Both the position numbers and the translations under genes were made by a program. Shown piece by piece: positions 1-8,006 of a stretch of DNA of 64,000 bases. The notes under the pieces are model-generated. The model made no database searches. It worked only from the letters and a program-made list of their open reading frames with translations, and was not told the DNA's origin. The stretch's first letter is position 1. Every line of letters starts with the position of its first letter. The stretch is from an uncultured Duncaniella sp. (GTDB lineage: Bacteria; Bacteroidota; Bacteroidia; Bacteroidales; Muribaculaceae), in NCBI GenBank assembly GCA_910586665.1, contig CAJUIX010000004.1, positions 62,001-126,000 of the forward strand, read 5' to 3'.

Positions 1-1664
1 GCGCCGAAGTCGCCGCCAAGCTCAGGCTCGGTTGTGGGCACCTGGCCGTCGTAAACTTCGCCGGTCGAACCGTTGAGCGAAATCCAGTCACCTTCCTTAT
101 ATGTCTTGCCGCCCATTTCGACGGTCTTTTCCTTGTAGTCAACACGGATTTCACCTGCGCCTGACACACAGCACTTGCCCATACCGCGGGCAACGACGGC
201 TGCGTGCGAGGTCATACCGCCACGCATTGTGAGGATACCCTGTGCAACTGCCATACCGCGGAGGTCCTCAGGTGAGGTCTCGATGCGGACGAGGACGACT
301 TTGCGCTTCTTCTCGCTCCATGCCTCGGCTTCCTCTGCTGAGAATACAATCTGGCCGGCTGCGGCACCCGGAGATGCGGGAAGACCCTTGGCTACGACGC
401 TGGCGCGCTTGAGGGCAGCCTTGTCGAATACCGGGTGGAGAAGCTCGTCGAGTTTCTGCGGTTCCATGCGGGCGAGGACGGTCTTCTCGTCAATCTCGCC
501 TGCGCGGAGGAGGTCCATAGCGATTTTGACCATAGCGGCGCCGGTGCGCTTGCCGTTACGGGTCTGGAGCATCCAGAGCTTGCCGTCCTGGATAGTGAAC
601 TCCATGTCCTGCATGTCCTTATAGTAGTCTTCGAGGCGGCCTGCGATGGCGATGAGCTCGGCTGCGCAGACGGGCATAGACTCCTCGAGCGAGGGATATT
701 TCTCAGCGCGTACATCCTCGCTGATGCCCTGGAGGGCAGCCCAGCGGCGTGAGCCCTCGACAGTGATCTGCTGGGGAGTGCGGATGCCGGCTACGACGTC
801 CTCGCCCTGTGCGTTGATAAGGTATTCGCCGTTGAAGATGTTCTCGCCTGTTGCGGCGTCGCGGCTGAAGGCCACGCCTGTTGCGGAGTTGTCGCCCATG
901 TTGCCGTAGACCATAGCCTGTACGTTGACGGCGGTTCCCCACTCTTCGGGAATCTGGTTCATGCGGCGGTAGATGATGGCGCGCTCGTTCATCCAGCTGT
1001 CAAACACGGCGCAGATGCCGCCCCAGAGCTGTTCCCATGCGTCGTTGGGGAAGTCCTTGCCTGTATATTCCTTCACAGCGGCCTTGAAGAGCTTCACGAG
1101 GTTCTGGAGGTCCTCGACGGTAAGCTCGGTGTCAAGCTTGACACCCTTCTCTTCCTTGACCTTGTCCATGATTTCTTCGAAGGGGTCGATGTCGGCCTTG
1201 CTCTTGGGCTTCATGCCGAGAACGACGTCGCCATACATCTGGACGAAGCGGCGGTAGCTGTCCCAAGCGAAACGGGGGTTGCCGCTCTTGTTGGCGAGTG
1301 ACTCCACGGTTGCGTCGTTCATACCGAGGTTAAGGACGGTGTCCATCATGCCGGGCATTGAAGCGCGGGCGCCTGAGCGTACTGATACGAGAAGGGGATT
1401 TTCAGGGTCGTTGAATTTTTTGCCTGTAAGCTTTTCGACATGTGCGATAGCTTCCTGTACTTTCTTGGTAAGATCGCTGACCACTTTGTCGCGGCCATAC
1501 TGGGTGTATTCGGTGCAGACTTCGGTTGTGATAGTGAAGCCGGGAGGCACCGGCATACCGAGAAGGTTCATTTCGGCGAGGTTCGCACCTTTGCCACCGA
1601 GGAGATTGCGCATAGAGGCATTGCCTTCAGCTTTGCCATCTCCGAAAGTATAAACTCTTTTCAT
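1..1664 (-). CDS. ppdK: Pyruvate, phosphate dikinase (C-terminus beyond window)
   Basis: This enzyme interconverts pyruvate, ATP and phosphate with phosphoenolpyruvate, AMP and pyrophosphate in the cytoplasm. The visible 554 residues begin with MKRVYTFGDGKAEGN and contain the ATP-grasp nucleotide-binding region, including GGKGANLAEM near the start and SVRSGARASMPGMMDTVLN. The phosphohistidine swivelling domain follows, with the catalytic histidine in GGMTSHAAVVARGMGK (His about 487). The C-terminal PEP/pyruvate TIM barrel lies outside the window, so the gene is partial only because of the edge. The ATG at 1664 matches the family N-terminus, and a Bacteroidetes-type promoter lies about 60 bases upstream. 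Identification is secure. Confidence 0.97.
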   Translation of the reverse strand, partial: MKRVYTFGDGKAEGNASMRNLLGGKGANLAEMNLLGMPVPPGFTITTEVCTEYTQYGRDKVVSDLTKKVQEAIAHVEKLTGKKFNDPENPLLVSVRSGARASMPGMMDTVLNLGMNDATVESLANKSGNPRFAWDSYRRFVQMYGDVVLGMKPKSKADIDPFEEIMDKVKEEKGVKLDTELTVEDLQNLVKLFKAAVKEYTGKDFPNDAWEQLWGGICAVFDSWMNERAIIYRRMNQIPEEWGTAVNVQAMVYGNMGDNSATGVAFSRDAATGENIFNGEYLINAQGEDVVAGIRTPQQITVEGSRRWAALQGISEDVRAEKYPSLEESMPVCAAELIAIAGRLEDYYKDMQDMEFTIQDGKLWMLQTRNGKRTGAAMVKIAMDLLRAGEIDEKTVLARMEPQKLDELLHPVFDKAALKRASVVAKGLPASPGAAAGQIVFSAEEAEAWSEKKRKVVLVRIETSPEDLRGMAVAQGILTMRGGMTSHAAVVARGMGKCCVSGAGEIRVDYKEKTVEMGGKTYKEGDWISLNGSTGEVYDGQVPTTEPELGGDFG

Positions 1665-1722
1665 TCTGTGGTTAGATATTGATAATATATAATTCTATGT
1701 ATTAGGAGGCTTTAGATTTATG

Positions 1723-1754
1723 CAAAGATATGAATTTTTTCAGCCAATGCCAAT
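1723..1754 (-). promoter_or_regulatory. Bacteroidetes-type promoter of ppdK
   Basis: Read on the minus strand, TATCTTTG (1723-1730) fits the -7 consensus TAnnTTTG. An ATTG (1751-1754) lies 20 bases upstream, three of four matches to the -33 TTTG. The predicted transcript would have a leader of about 50 bases before the ppdK ATG. Confidence 0.55.
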
Positions 1755-1819
1755 CTTTTTCTGTTCTTTTAGTAAAAATATAGGTGTTTTATTATGAAAT
1801 AAGCCGAGCTGCCTCCCTC

Positions 1820-3070
1820 TTAATCATATTTAATGACCTTTGAGGGGGGGATGGTGGTGATTATGGCTGAAGGGAGGATGAGCACAAGCAGTGACACTAT
1901 TATAATGGCGGCGTTGAGGATGAGCAGGGCGGGGAGGGAGAAGAGCATCGGGACATGGTCGAGATAGTAGGCCTCGGGGTTGAGGGGGATGATGTCCGTG
2001 TTGCTTTGGAGGAGTATTATGCCGACGCCGAAGGCGTTGCCTATGAGGAGGCCGATGACGAGTATGCGCATGGTCAGATAGACGAAGGAGCGCCGGATAA
2101 GCCCGTCGGTTGCGCCGATGGCTTTAAGGATGCCTATCATGCTGACGCGGCGGAGGATTAGAATGTAGAGTGATGAGATGAGCGTCAGGCAGGTGAGCAG
2201 CGACATGAGTGTCAGAATCACGACCACATTGGTGTCGAGCAGCTCGAGCCAGTTGAAGTAGAGAGCGGCAGAGGAATGGACGTCGGTTACACTGTAGAAC
2301 TTGCTCGTCTTGCCGGTGTAGAGGTCGTCCATGAGGTTTGAGGCGAGGTGGCGCGCGCAGGCGGCTATGTCGGCATCGCTTCCGAGTCCGTAGATTTCGA
2401 GCTGGGTGCCGAGGTTTTCTCCAATGCCGGCGAGGGCGGAGAGCATCGGCTGGGTGGCGAAGATGAAACTGTTGTCATACTCGCTGAAGTGAGTGTCATA
2501 GATAGCGGCAATCTTCAGCTTGCGGGCACGGTAGCCGTTGTTGCCGAGAAAGAAGGCGTCAATCTTGTCGCCGAGGCCTACGTCGAGGTCGCGCGACAAG
2601 GAGCGCGACATGACTATATGGTATATCGTGGAATCGGCCGCGTAGTCGGGAATCTGACCCTCGACAAGGTTGCGCCTGACGAAGTCCCAATCATAATCGC
2701 GGCTCATACCTTTAATTATAGCGCCCGAGAAGTCGGAGGGGGTCTTGAGTATTGCGGGCTGGCGTATGGTGAGGGTCGACGAGGCGTTGGCCGGGAGGGT
2801 CTTTAAGGCTGACTGGAGTTCGTTGATGTCGACGAGCGAGCCTGTCGGAGTTTCGTCGTCGCCGTCCTGGACGGAGACAGTCAGCTGCGCGTCGAAGCCC
2901 ATGATTTTTTGGCGTATCTCCTCCTTGAAGCCCATCATTACGGCTATGGATATGAGCATCACCACCACCGAAAGCGCTATGCCGGCGACAGCTATCACGA
3001 TGCCGGACTGCACCTTGCCCGACGACGAGCGCAGTGAGAGGCGGTTTGATATGAACAATGCGAGTGACAT
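1820..3070 (-). CDS. FtsX-like ABC transporter permease (LolC/LolE-type)
   Basis: This 416-residue inner-membrane permease has the FtsX/MacB/LolCE layout. An N-terminal membrane segment (about 22-48, rich in I, V and A) is followed by a large periplasmic domain of about 200 residues and then three C-terminal membrane segments (roughly 280-300, 330-350 and 375-400). The N-terminus MSLALFISNRLSLRSSSGK resembles LolC/LolE proteins, which extract lipoproteins from the inner membrane with an ATPase partner. No ATPase gene lies next to it, so the substrate cannot be decided. It follows feoAB on the same strand with a 58-base gap. A TACCTTTG box at 3079-3086 lies so close to the start that it would give an almost leaderless mRNA; I do not rely on it. 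Confidence 0.85.
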   Translation of the reverse strand: MSLALFISNRLSLRSSSGKVQSGIVIAVAGIALSVVVMLISIAVMMGFKEEIRQKIMGFDAQLTVSVQDGDDETPTGSLVDINELQSALKTLPANASSTLTIRQPAILKTPSDFSGAIIKGMSRDYDWDFVRRNLVEGQIPDYAADSTIYHIVMSRSLSRDLDVGLGDKIDAFFLGNNGYRARKLKIAAIYDTHFSEYDNSFIFATQPMLSALAGIGENLGTQLEIYGLGSDADIAACARHLASNLMDDLYTGKTSKFYSVTDVHSSAALYFNWLELLDTNVVVILTLMSLLTCLTLISSLYILILRRVSMIGILKAIGATDGLIRRSFVYLTMRILVIGLLIGNAFGVGIILLQSNTDIIPLNPEAYYLDHVPMLFSLPALLILNAAIIIVSLLVLILPSAIITTIPPSKVIKYD

Positions 3071-3128
3071 GTCGGGGGCAAAGGTAGCAAATTTTGTTGA
3101 GTTTTCAGTCCTTTTTCATGAGCCTCTT

Positions 3129-5555
3129 CTAAAATAGCAGGGCGATGCGGTAGACGATGAAGGCCACACACCAGGCCAGGAGAGTGTTGTAGACAATCGA
3201 GAATAGCCCGTAGCGCGGGTTGCCGGTCTCCTTGACGATGGCGGTTATGGTCGCTATACATGGACAGTAGAGGAGCACGAAGACCATGAAGCTGAGGGCG
3301 GCTGCGGCTGTGAAGTCGGGCTTGCCGGTGGCTTTTGACGGCGCTGTCAGTCGTGCCGACAGGCTTTGCTCGGAAGCCTCCTCGTCGCCGGTGTAGAGCA
3401 CACCGAGCGTCGACACCACGATTTCCTTGGCGGGGACACCGGCGAGGGCGGCTACCGACGCGCGCCAGTGGAAGCCGATAGGCTCCATGACGGGGTTGAT
3501 TGCCTTGCCGGCCATCTCGAGGTAGCTGTCGTTGGCGGGGTCTATGGCCGAGTCGTCGGTCACGGTCTCTGCCGAGACGTTCTGCGCGGAGACGCCGTCG
3601 TGGATGGGGAAGTAGTTGAGTGCCCACACGATAATGCTGGCCACGAGGATGATGCCGCCCATTTTTTTGAGATACTGTTCCCCCTTGCCCCACATGTGGC
3701 GCAGGGTGGCCTTGAGTGTCGGGATACGGTAGGGGGGCAGCTCCATGACGAAGGGGGTGACATCCTCGCCGAAGTGGAAGCGGCGCAGTAGGCGGGCCGT
3801 CACACCCGCCATGACGATGCCGAGCAGGTAGAGGCACATGAACACGAGTGTGGCATGGTCGGGGAAGAAGGTGCCGATGAGCAGCACATAGATTGGCAGG
3901 CGTGCCGAGCAGCTGATGAAAGGGTTGATTAATATGGTAATCAGACGGCTCGAGCGGCTCTCTATCGAGCGGGAAGCCATGATTGCCGGGACGGTGCAGC
4001 CGAAACCCATGACGAGCGGGATGAAGGATTTGCCGTGGAGCCCCATGCGGTGCATAACCTTGTCCATGATGAAGGCGGCGCGGGCCATATAGCCGGAGTC
4101 CTCCATGAACGATATGCAGAGATAGAGGATGAGGATGTTGGGGAGGAAGACGATAACACCGCCGACACCGCCGATGATGCCGTCGGCTATGAGGTCCTTG
4201 ACAGGCCCGGAGGGGAGGTACTCGCGCACCATGTCGCCGATCCACCCGACGAGTCCCTCGATCCACTCCATCGGGTAGGAGCCGAGTTCGAAGGTGGCCC
4301 AGAAGATGACAAACATGATTGCGAGGAAAATCGGGAAGCCGAAGAGGCGGTTGGTGACAATGGTGTCGATGATGCGGGTCGAGTTTATCTCCTCCTTGCG
4401 CGACTGCTCCATAGTCTCGGCGAGGGCGCCTGCGATGAATCCGTATTTGGCATTGGCTATGGCCATGTTGATGTCGTCGCCTGCCGGGTGGAGGTCTTCG
4501 AGAAGGCTGTCGCGGAGAGCGAGGATGTTTTTGCCGTTGGGGAGCCGGGCTATACCCTTCTCGACCTCCGAATCATTCTCGAGGAGCTTGATTGCGAGGT
4601 AGCGAGGCGAGAAGTGCAGCCCGACGTGCGGGTCGGCCTTGATTGCGTCCTTCAGCCGGGTGAGGGCGGTCTCTACATCGTGGCCGAGGTTGACGTGGAT
4701 GTGGCGGACGGAGGGGTCGGTGCCCTCGTAGACACGGATGACGGTGTCGAGCAGTTCGTTGACGCCGCGTCCTGTCCTCGCGGCGGTCGGGATTACCGGG
4801 ACACCTATCATCTCGCCGAGCATTTTGAAGTCGAGCCGGGTGCCGGAGCGCTCAAGCTCGTCGGCCATGTTGAGGGCGATGACCATGCTTCGGTCCATGT
4901 CGATAAGCTCGGTGGTCAGATAGAGGTTGCGCTCGAGATTGGAGCCGTCGACCACATTAATTATAACATCGGGTGTCTCGTCGCGCAGGTAGCGGCGGAC
5001 ATACAGCTCCTCGGGCGAATAGGACGCGAGTGAGTATGTTCCCGGAAGGTCGACAATGTTAATCCTGAAATTTTTGTAGCGTACAGAGCCGGCCTTGGCG
5101 TCGACGGTGACGCCGCTGTAGTTCCCGACATGCTCGCGGGCACCCGAGACGATGTTGAACAGCGAGGTCTTGCCGCAATTCGGATTGCCGATGAGGGCCA
5201 CGTTGATGGTTCTGAGAGCGTGGGAGTGTTCCCGGGGCGCGTCGGGACTTTCGTCTTCGCGGGCTTCTGTCTCCGAGTCGGGAGCGTTGCCGAGGTCGGA
5301 CAGGAGTGCGTCATGCGAGGGGTCGTTTTCTACCGACACCTCGACGAGTTCTGCCTCGGAGCGGCGGAGCGACACCTCGTAGCCCATAACTTCGTATTTC
5401 ACAGGGTCATGGAGGGGTGCGTCGAGCAGGACGTTGACCTTGCGCCCTCTGACGAAGCCCATCTCTAACATTCTTTTACGGAAGGCGCCGTGTCCGACTA
5501 TTTTTACCACCGTGGCGCTTTCGCCCGGGTGAAGATCTGAAAGTCTCGTAAGCAT
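3129..5555 (-). CDS. feoB: FeoA-FeoB fusion, ferrous iron transporter
   Basis: This 808-residue protein imports Fe(II) across the inner membrane. Residues 1-75 form a FeoA-type SH3-like domain. An acidic linker (about 76-112) leads to the FeoB G domain: G1 GNPNCGKT at 123-130, G3 DLPG at 169-172 and G4 NMAD at 229-232. NMAD in place of NKxD is usual in FeoB. The Gate/core membrane domain occupies about 400-800, with the typical segments GFGCTVPAIMASR and NPFISCSARLPIY, the latter carrying the conserved Cys. FeoA-FeoB fusion is common in Bacteroidales. The predicted start fits the FeoA N-terminus MLTRLSDLHPGE. A promoter lies 26 bases upstream. Confidence 0.97.
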   Translation of the reverse strand: MLTRLSDLHPGESATVVKIVGHGAFRKRMLEMGFVRGRKVNVLLDAPLHDPVKYEVMGYEVSLRRSEAELVEVSVENDPSHDALLSDLGNAPDSETEAREDESPDAPREHSHALRTINVALIGNPNCGKTSLFNIVSGAREHVGNYSGVTVDAKAGSVRYKNFRINIVDLPGTYSLASYSPEELYVRRYLRDETPDVIINVVDGSNLERNLYLTTELIDMDRSMVIALNMADELERSGTRLDFKMLGEMIGVPVIPTAARTGRGVNELLDTVIRVYEGTDPSVRHIHVNLGHDVETALTRLKDAIKADPHVGLHFSPRYLAIKLLENDSEVEKGIARLPNGKNILALRDSLLEDLHPAGDDINMAIANAKYGFIAGALAETMEQSRKEEINSTRIIDTIVTNRLFGFPIFLAIMFVIFWATFELGSYPMEWIEGLVGWIGDMVREYLPSGPVKDLIADGIIGGVGGVIVFLPNILILYLCISFMEDSGYMARAAFIMDKVMHRMGLHGKSFIPLVMGFGCTVPAIMASRSIESRSSRLITILINPFISCSARLPIYVLLIGTFFPDHATLVFMCLYLLGIVMAGVTARLLRRFHFGEDVTPFVMELPPYRIPTLKATLRHMWGKGEQYLKKMGGIILVASIIVWALNYFPIHDGVSAQNVSAETVTDDSAIDPANDSYLEMAGKAINPVMEPIGFHWRASVAALAGVPAKEIVVSTLGVLYTGDEEASEQSLSARLTAPSKATGKPDFTAAAALSFMVFVLLYCPCIATITAIVKETGNPRYGLFSIVYNTLLAWCVAFIVYRIALLF

Positions 5556-5580
5556 AATTGCTATCTTGTAAATTAGAGCA

Positions 5581-5611
5581 CAAATCTACGCATTATTTAA
5601 TTAATGTGAAA
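5581..5611 (-). promoter_or_regulatory. Predicted promoter of feoAB
   Basis: On the minus strand, TAGATTTG (5581-5588) matches TAnnTTTG, with TTTC (5608-5611) 19 bases upstream. I saw no obvious Fur-type palindrome overlapping it. Confidence 0.5.
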
Positions 5612-5731
5612 TACCTAAAAATAGTGATTTTTACTCCCGTGGCCCAAAAAGCCGCGCGGCAAGGCAATAATCGGGATGAAATCAAGTTATAAAGTATGTA
5701 TAAACCATTATTCAGGAATCCAAACCATCCG

Positions 5732-6925
5732 ATGATCTCGATAAAACATATATTGACAGCCCTGGCCGTCCTGATGGCCGGCTCGCTTACGTCTTTTGCC
5801 CAGAAAGATGAGTTTAACCCCATACAGACAGGTGTGACCTCGCTCGGCATCGCTCCCGACGCGCGCGGAGCGGGTATGGGCGACATCGGTGCCGCCACCG
5901 ACCCTGACGCCAACAGCCAGTTCTGGAACCCCTCGAAGTATGCCTTTGCCTACTCCAAAGGTTCCGTGGCCGTGAGCTATACCCCCTGGCTCCGCAAACT
6001 CGTCAACGACATCTTCCTTGCAAACGTGGCCGGTTACTGGAAAATCGGTTCCGAGGACAACCAGGCTCTCTCGGCATCGCTGCGCTACTTCTCTCTCGGA
6101 GAGGTGTCATCTTCTATGGGAGATGAGCTTGCACAGACGCTCAATCCCTACGAGATGAGTGTCGATGTGGGCTATTCGCGTAAGCTGTCTGAGAAGTTCT
6201 CAATGGGTATCGTGTTCCGCTACATCTATTCCGACCTCGGCTTCAGCGACAGCTATGCCGGCGACCAGTCGACAGGCGCGTCCGCCTTCTCGGCCGACAT
6301 TTCGGGCTACTTCACCTCCTATCCTATCATCGGACGCAACGAGTGCCAGTGGTCATGGGGTTGGGACATATCAAATATCGGTTCGAAGGTCAACTACAAC
6401 CACGGCGACAACCCTGCCTTCCTCCCGACCAACCTTCGTCTCGGAACATCGTTCACCTTCCCGCTTGCCGACTATCACAACCTCTCGCTCAACCTCGACC
6501 TCAACAAGCTCCTCGTCCCGACCATGCCCCGACGCATCGACTATGCCGACGACACCGAGGGTGAGGTGGAGTATGTGAAGGCCTACGAGGACTGGCAGAA
6601 CATGTCGTCAATCACCGGCATCTTCAAGTCGTTCACCGACGCTCCCGGCGGTCTGAAAGAGGAGCTGCGCGAGATTTCATTCGCCCTCGGCGCGGAGTAT
6701 AACTACAACCAGCAGTTCTTCCTCCGCGGCGGCTACAACTATCAGAATCCTAAGAAGGGCAACCAGCAGTATTTCGCCCTCGGTGCAGGCTTCGCGCTCA
6801 ATGTGCTCCGTCTCGACGCGAGCTACATGATAGCCACCGCGCAGAATTCGCCTCTCGACCAGACCCTGCGCTTCACACTCACATTTGACATGGACGGCCT
6901 GAAGGAAATCTTCGGCCGCAAGTAG
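5732..6925 (+). CDS. porV: PorV-like type IX secretion outer-membrane protein
   Basis: This outer-membrane beta-barrel protein (397 residues from the chosen start) belongs to the PorV/LptO family, which shuttles cargo of the type IX secretion system and supports removal of the C-terminal signal. It has a signal peptide (MISIKHILTALAVLMAGS..SFA) and then the family hallmark ITSLGIAPDARGAGMGD-like block, here VTSLGIAPDARGAGMGDIG, followed by DPDANSQFWNPSKYAF. The C-terminus is a terminal beta strand ending near FTLTFDMDGLKEIFGRK. An earlier in-frame ATG at 5696 would put 12 polar residues before the signal peptide, so 5732 is preferred. ispF follows after 26 bases and is probably co-transcribed. 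No PorU or other secretion genes are in view. Confidence 0.92.
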   Translation: MISIKHILTALAVLMAGSLTSFAQKDEFNPIQTGVTSLGIAPDARGAGMGDIGAATDPDANSQFWNPSKYAFAYSKGSVAVSYTPWLRKLVNDIFLANVAGYWKIGSEDNQALSASLRYFSLGEVSSSMGDELAQTLNPYEMSVDVGYSRKLSEKFSMGIVFRYIYSDLGFSDSYAGDQSTGASAFSADISGYFTSYPIIGRNECQWSWGWDISNIGSKVNYNHGDNPAFLPTNLRLGTSFTFPLADYHNLSLNLDLNKLLVPTMPRRIDYADDTEGEVEYVKAYEDWQNMSSITGIFKSFTDAPGGLKEELREISFALGAEYNYNQQFFLRGGYNYQNPKKGNQQYFALGAGFALNVLRLDASYMIATAQNSPLDQTLRFTLTFDMDGLKEIFGRK

Positions 6926-6951
6926 AACTCTTGGACAGAAAACCGTAGCTT

Positions 6952-7431
6952 ATGATTCGTACAGGTATGGGATATGACGTGCATCGCCTCGTCGAGAATC
7001 GTGAATTGATTCTCTGCGGTGTCAACATCCCCTATGAGAAAGGCCTTCTCGGCCACAGTGACGCAGACGTGGCTCTCCATGCGCTTTCCGACGCTCTCCT
7101 CGGCGCGGCGGCTATGCGTGACATCGGCTATCATTTCCCTGACACAGACCAGAAGTATGCCGGAGCTGATTCCCGCGTGCTCTTGCGGCGGGTGGTGGAG
7201 CTTATATCTGAGAAGGGGTTCTCCATCAACAATATCGACCTGACGATTGTGGCTCAGAAACCCAAGCTGCTCGGCTATATCCCGCAGATGATTCAGAACA
7301 TTGCTGACGACCTTGCCATCCCGGCTGACTGTGTGTCGGTCAAGGCGACCACCACCGAGCGCCTCGGATTCGAGGGTAGGGGGGAGGGCATATCCGCCCT
7401 CGCAGTCGCCACTGTCGCCGATGCCCGATAA
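6952..7431 (+). CDS. ispF: 2-C-methyl-D-erythritol 2,4-cyclodiphosphate synthase
   Basis: IspF makes MEcPP from CDP-methylerythritol 2-phosphate in the non-mevalonate isoprenoid pathway. The 159 residues match the normal family length. Metal ligands lie in GMGYDVHRL and GHSDADVALHALSDALLGA, and the product-binding loop is DIGYHFPDTD. The C-terminal block KATTTERLGFEGRGEGI is intact. It sits 26 bases after porV and is closed by a strong terminator, so the two appear to form one transcript. Confidence 0.97.
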   Translation: MIRTGMGYDVHRLVENRELILCGVNIPYEKGLLGHSDADVALHALSDALLGAAAMRDIGYHFPDTDQKYAGADSRVLLRRVVELISEKGFSINNIDLTIVAQKPKLLGYIPQMIQNIADDLAIPADCVSVKATTTERLGFEGRGEGISALAVATVADAR

Positions 7432-7457
7432 CCAACAATCATCTGAATTAAAGTATC

Positions 7458-7495
7458 ACAGGCCTGCTGCCCCGCGCAGCGGGCCTGTATTTTTT
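7458..7495 (+). terminator. Rho-independent terminator after ispF
   Basis: A 13-bp stem (7458-7470 with 7476-7488, one G-T wobble) has a 5-base loop and is followed by a run of six T (7490-7495). It ends the porV-ispF transcript. Confidence 0.9.
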
Positions 7496-7526
7496 CTTGC
7501 TATTTGAGAAAAAATGTATAATTTTG
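7496..7526 (+). promoter_or_regulatory. Predicted promoter of the polyferredoxin pair
   Basis: TAATTTTG (7519-7526) matches TAnnTTTG, and CTTG (7496-7499) lies 19 bases upstream. The start of transcription would fall near 7532, which favours the second ATG (7543) as the translation start of the next gene. Confidence 0.5.
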
Positions 7527-7542
7527 CATCTATATGCAGACC

Positions 7543-8004
7543 ATGACCCGTAGACAATGGCTTATTAGGGCAGGCGGAGCAGTCCTTGTGCCTTCGCTCC
7601 TGTCGTCGTGCCGTCCCGCCGCCCGCCATGTCGTAGGGCAGGTGGGTATGCGTCTTGCCGATGCCTATACTCCCTTGACGAGGAATGACTGTGTGGCATG
7701 CGACAACTGTATGCCCTGCCCGTATGGTATCGACATACCCTCCAATCTCATCTTTGTAGACAAGGCTGTAGCTGACGGCTATATGCCGGGAGGTCTCGAC
7801 GAGCCTGACTTTGCCGAAAAGGGCAAGGACTTCCTGATTCGCTACGAGGCGGCGATGCCCGACGCGGCGCAGTCACAGCACTGCATCTCCTGCGGTGAGT
7901 GTCTCGGGACCTGCCCTGTCGATATAAAGATTCCTGAACAATTGCAGAAGCTAACCGGCCTTACGGATGTCCTGCGCGACTTACGTTGCCGTCAACTATT
8001 GTGA
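7543..8004 (+). CDS. Tat-type exported two-cluster ferredoxin protein
   Basis: This is a small Fe-S protein of 153 residues. It opens with a twin-arginine leader, MTRRQWLIRAGGAVLVPSLL, running into a lipobox-like LSSC (Cys 23), so it is probably a Tat-exported lipoprotein. Two [4Fe-4S] sites follow: C50, C53, C56, C59 in CVACDNCMPCPYGIDIP and C114, C117, C120, C124 in CISCGECLGTCPVDIKIP. This architecture matches the C-terminal ferredoxin domain that Bacteroidales attach to Tat-exported aldo/keto reductases, but the reductase domain itself is absent. It overlaps or abuts the NapH-NapG fusion downstream and is surely its partner in electron transfer. Its electron acceptor is unknown. An ATG at 7534 would add three residues. 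Confidence 0.8.
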   Translation: MTRRQWLIRAGGAVLVPSLLSSCRPAARHVVGQVGMRLADAYTPLTRNDCVACDNCMPCPYGIDIPSNLIFVDKAVADGYMPGGLDEPDFAEKGKDFLIRYEAAMPDAAQSQHCISCGECLGTCPVDIKIPEQLQKLTGLTDVLRDLRCRQLL

Positions 8005-8006
8005 AA

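Noticed and set aside
3079..3086. TACCTTTG box directly before the FtsX-type gene
   Set aside because: It would leave almost no leader and has no -33 partner, so a chance match or co-transcription with feoAB is as likely.
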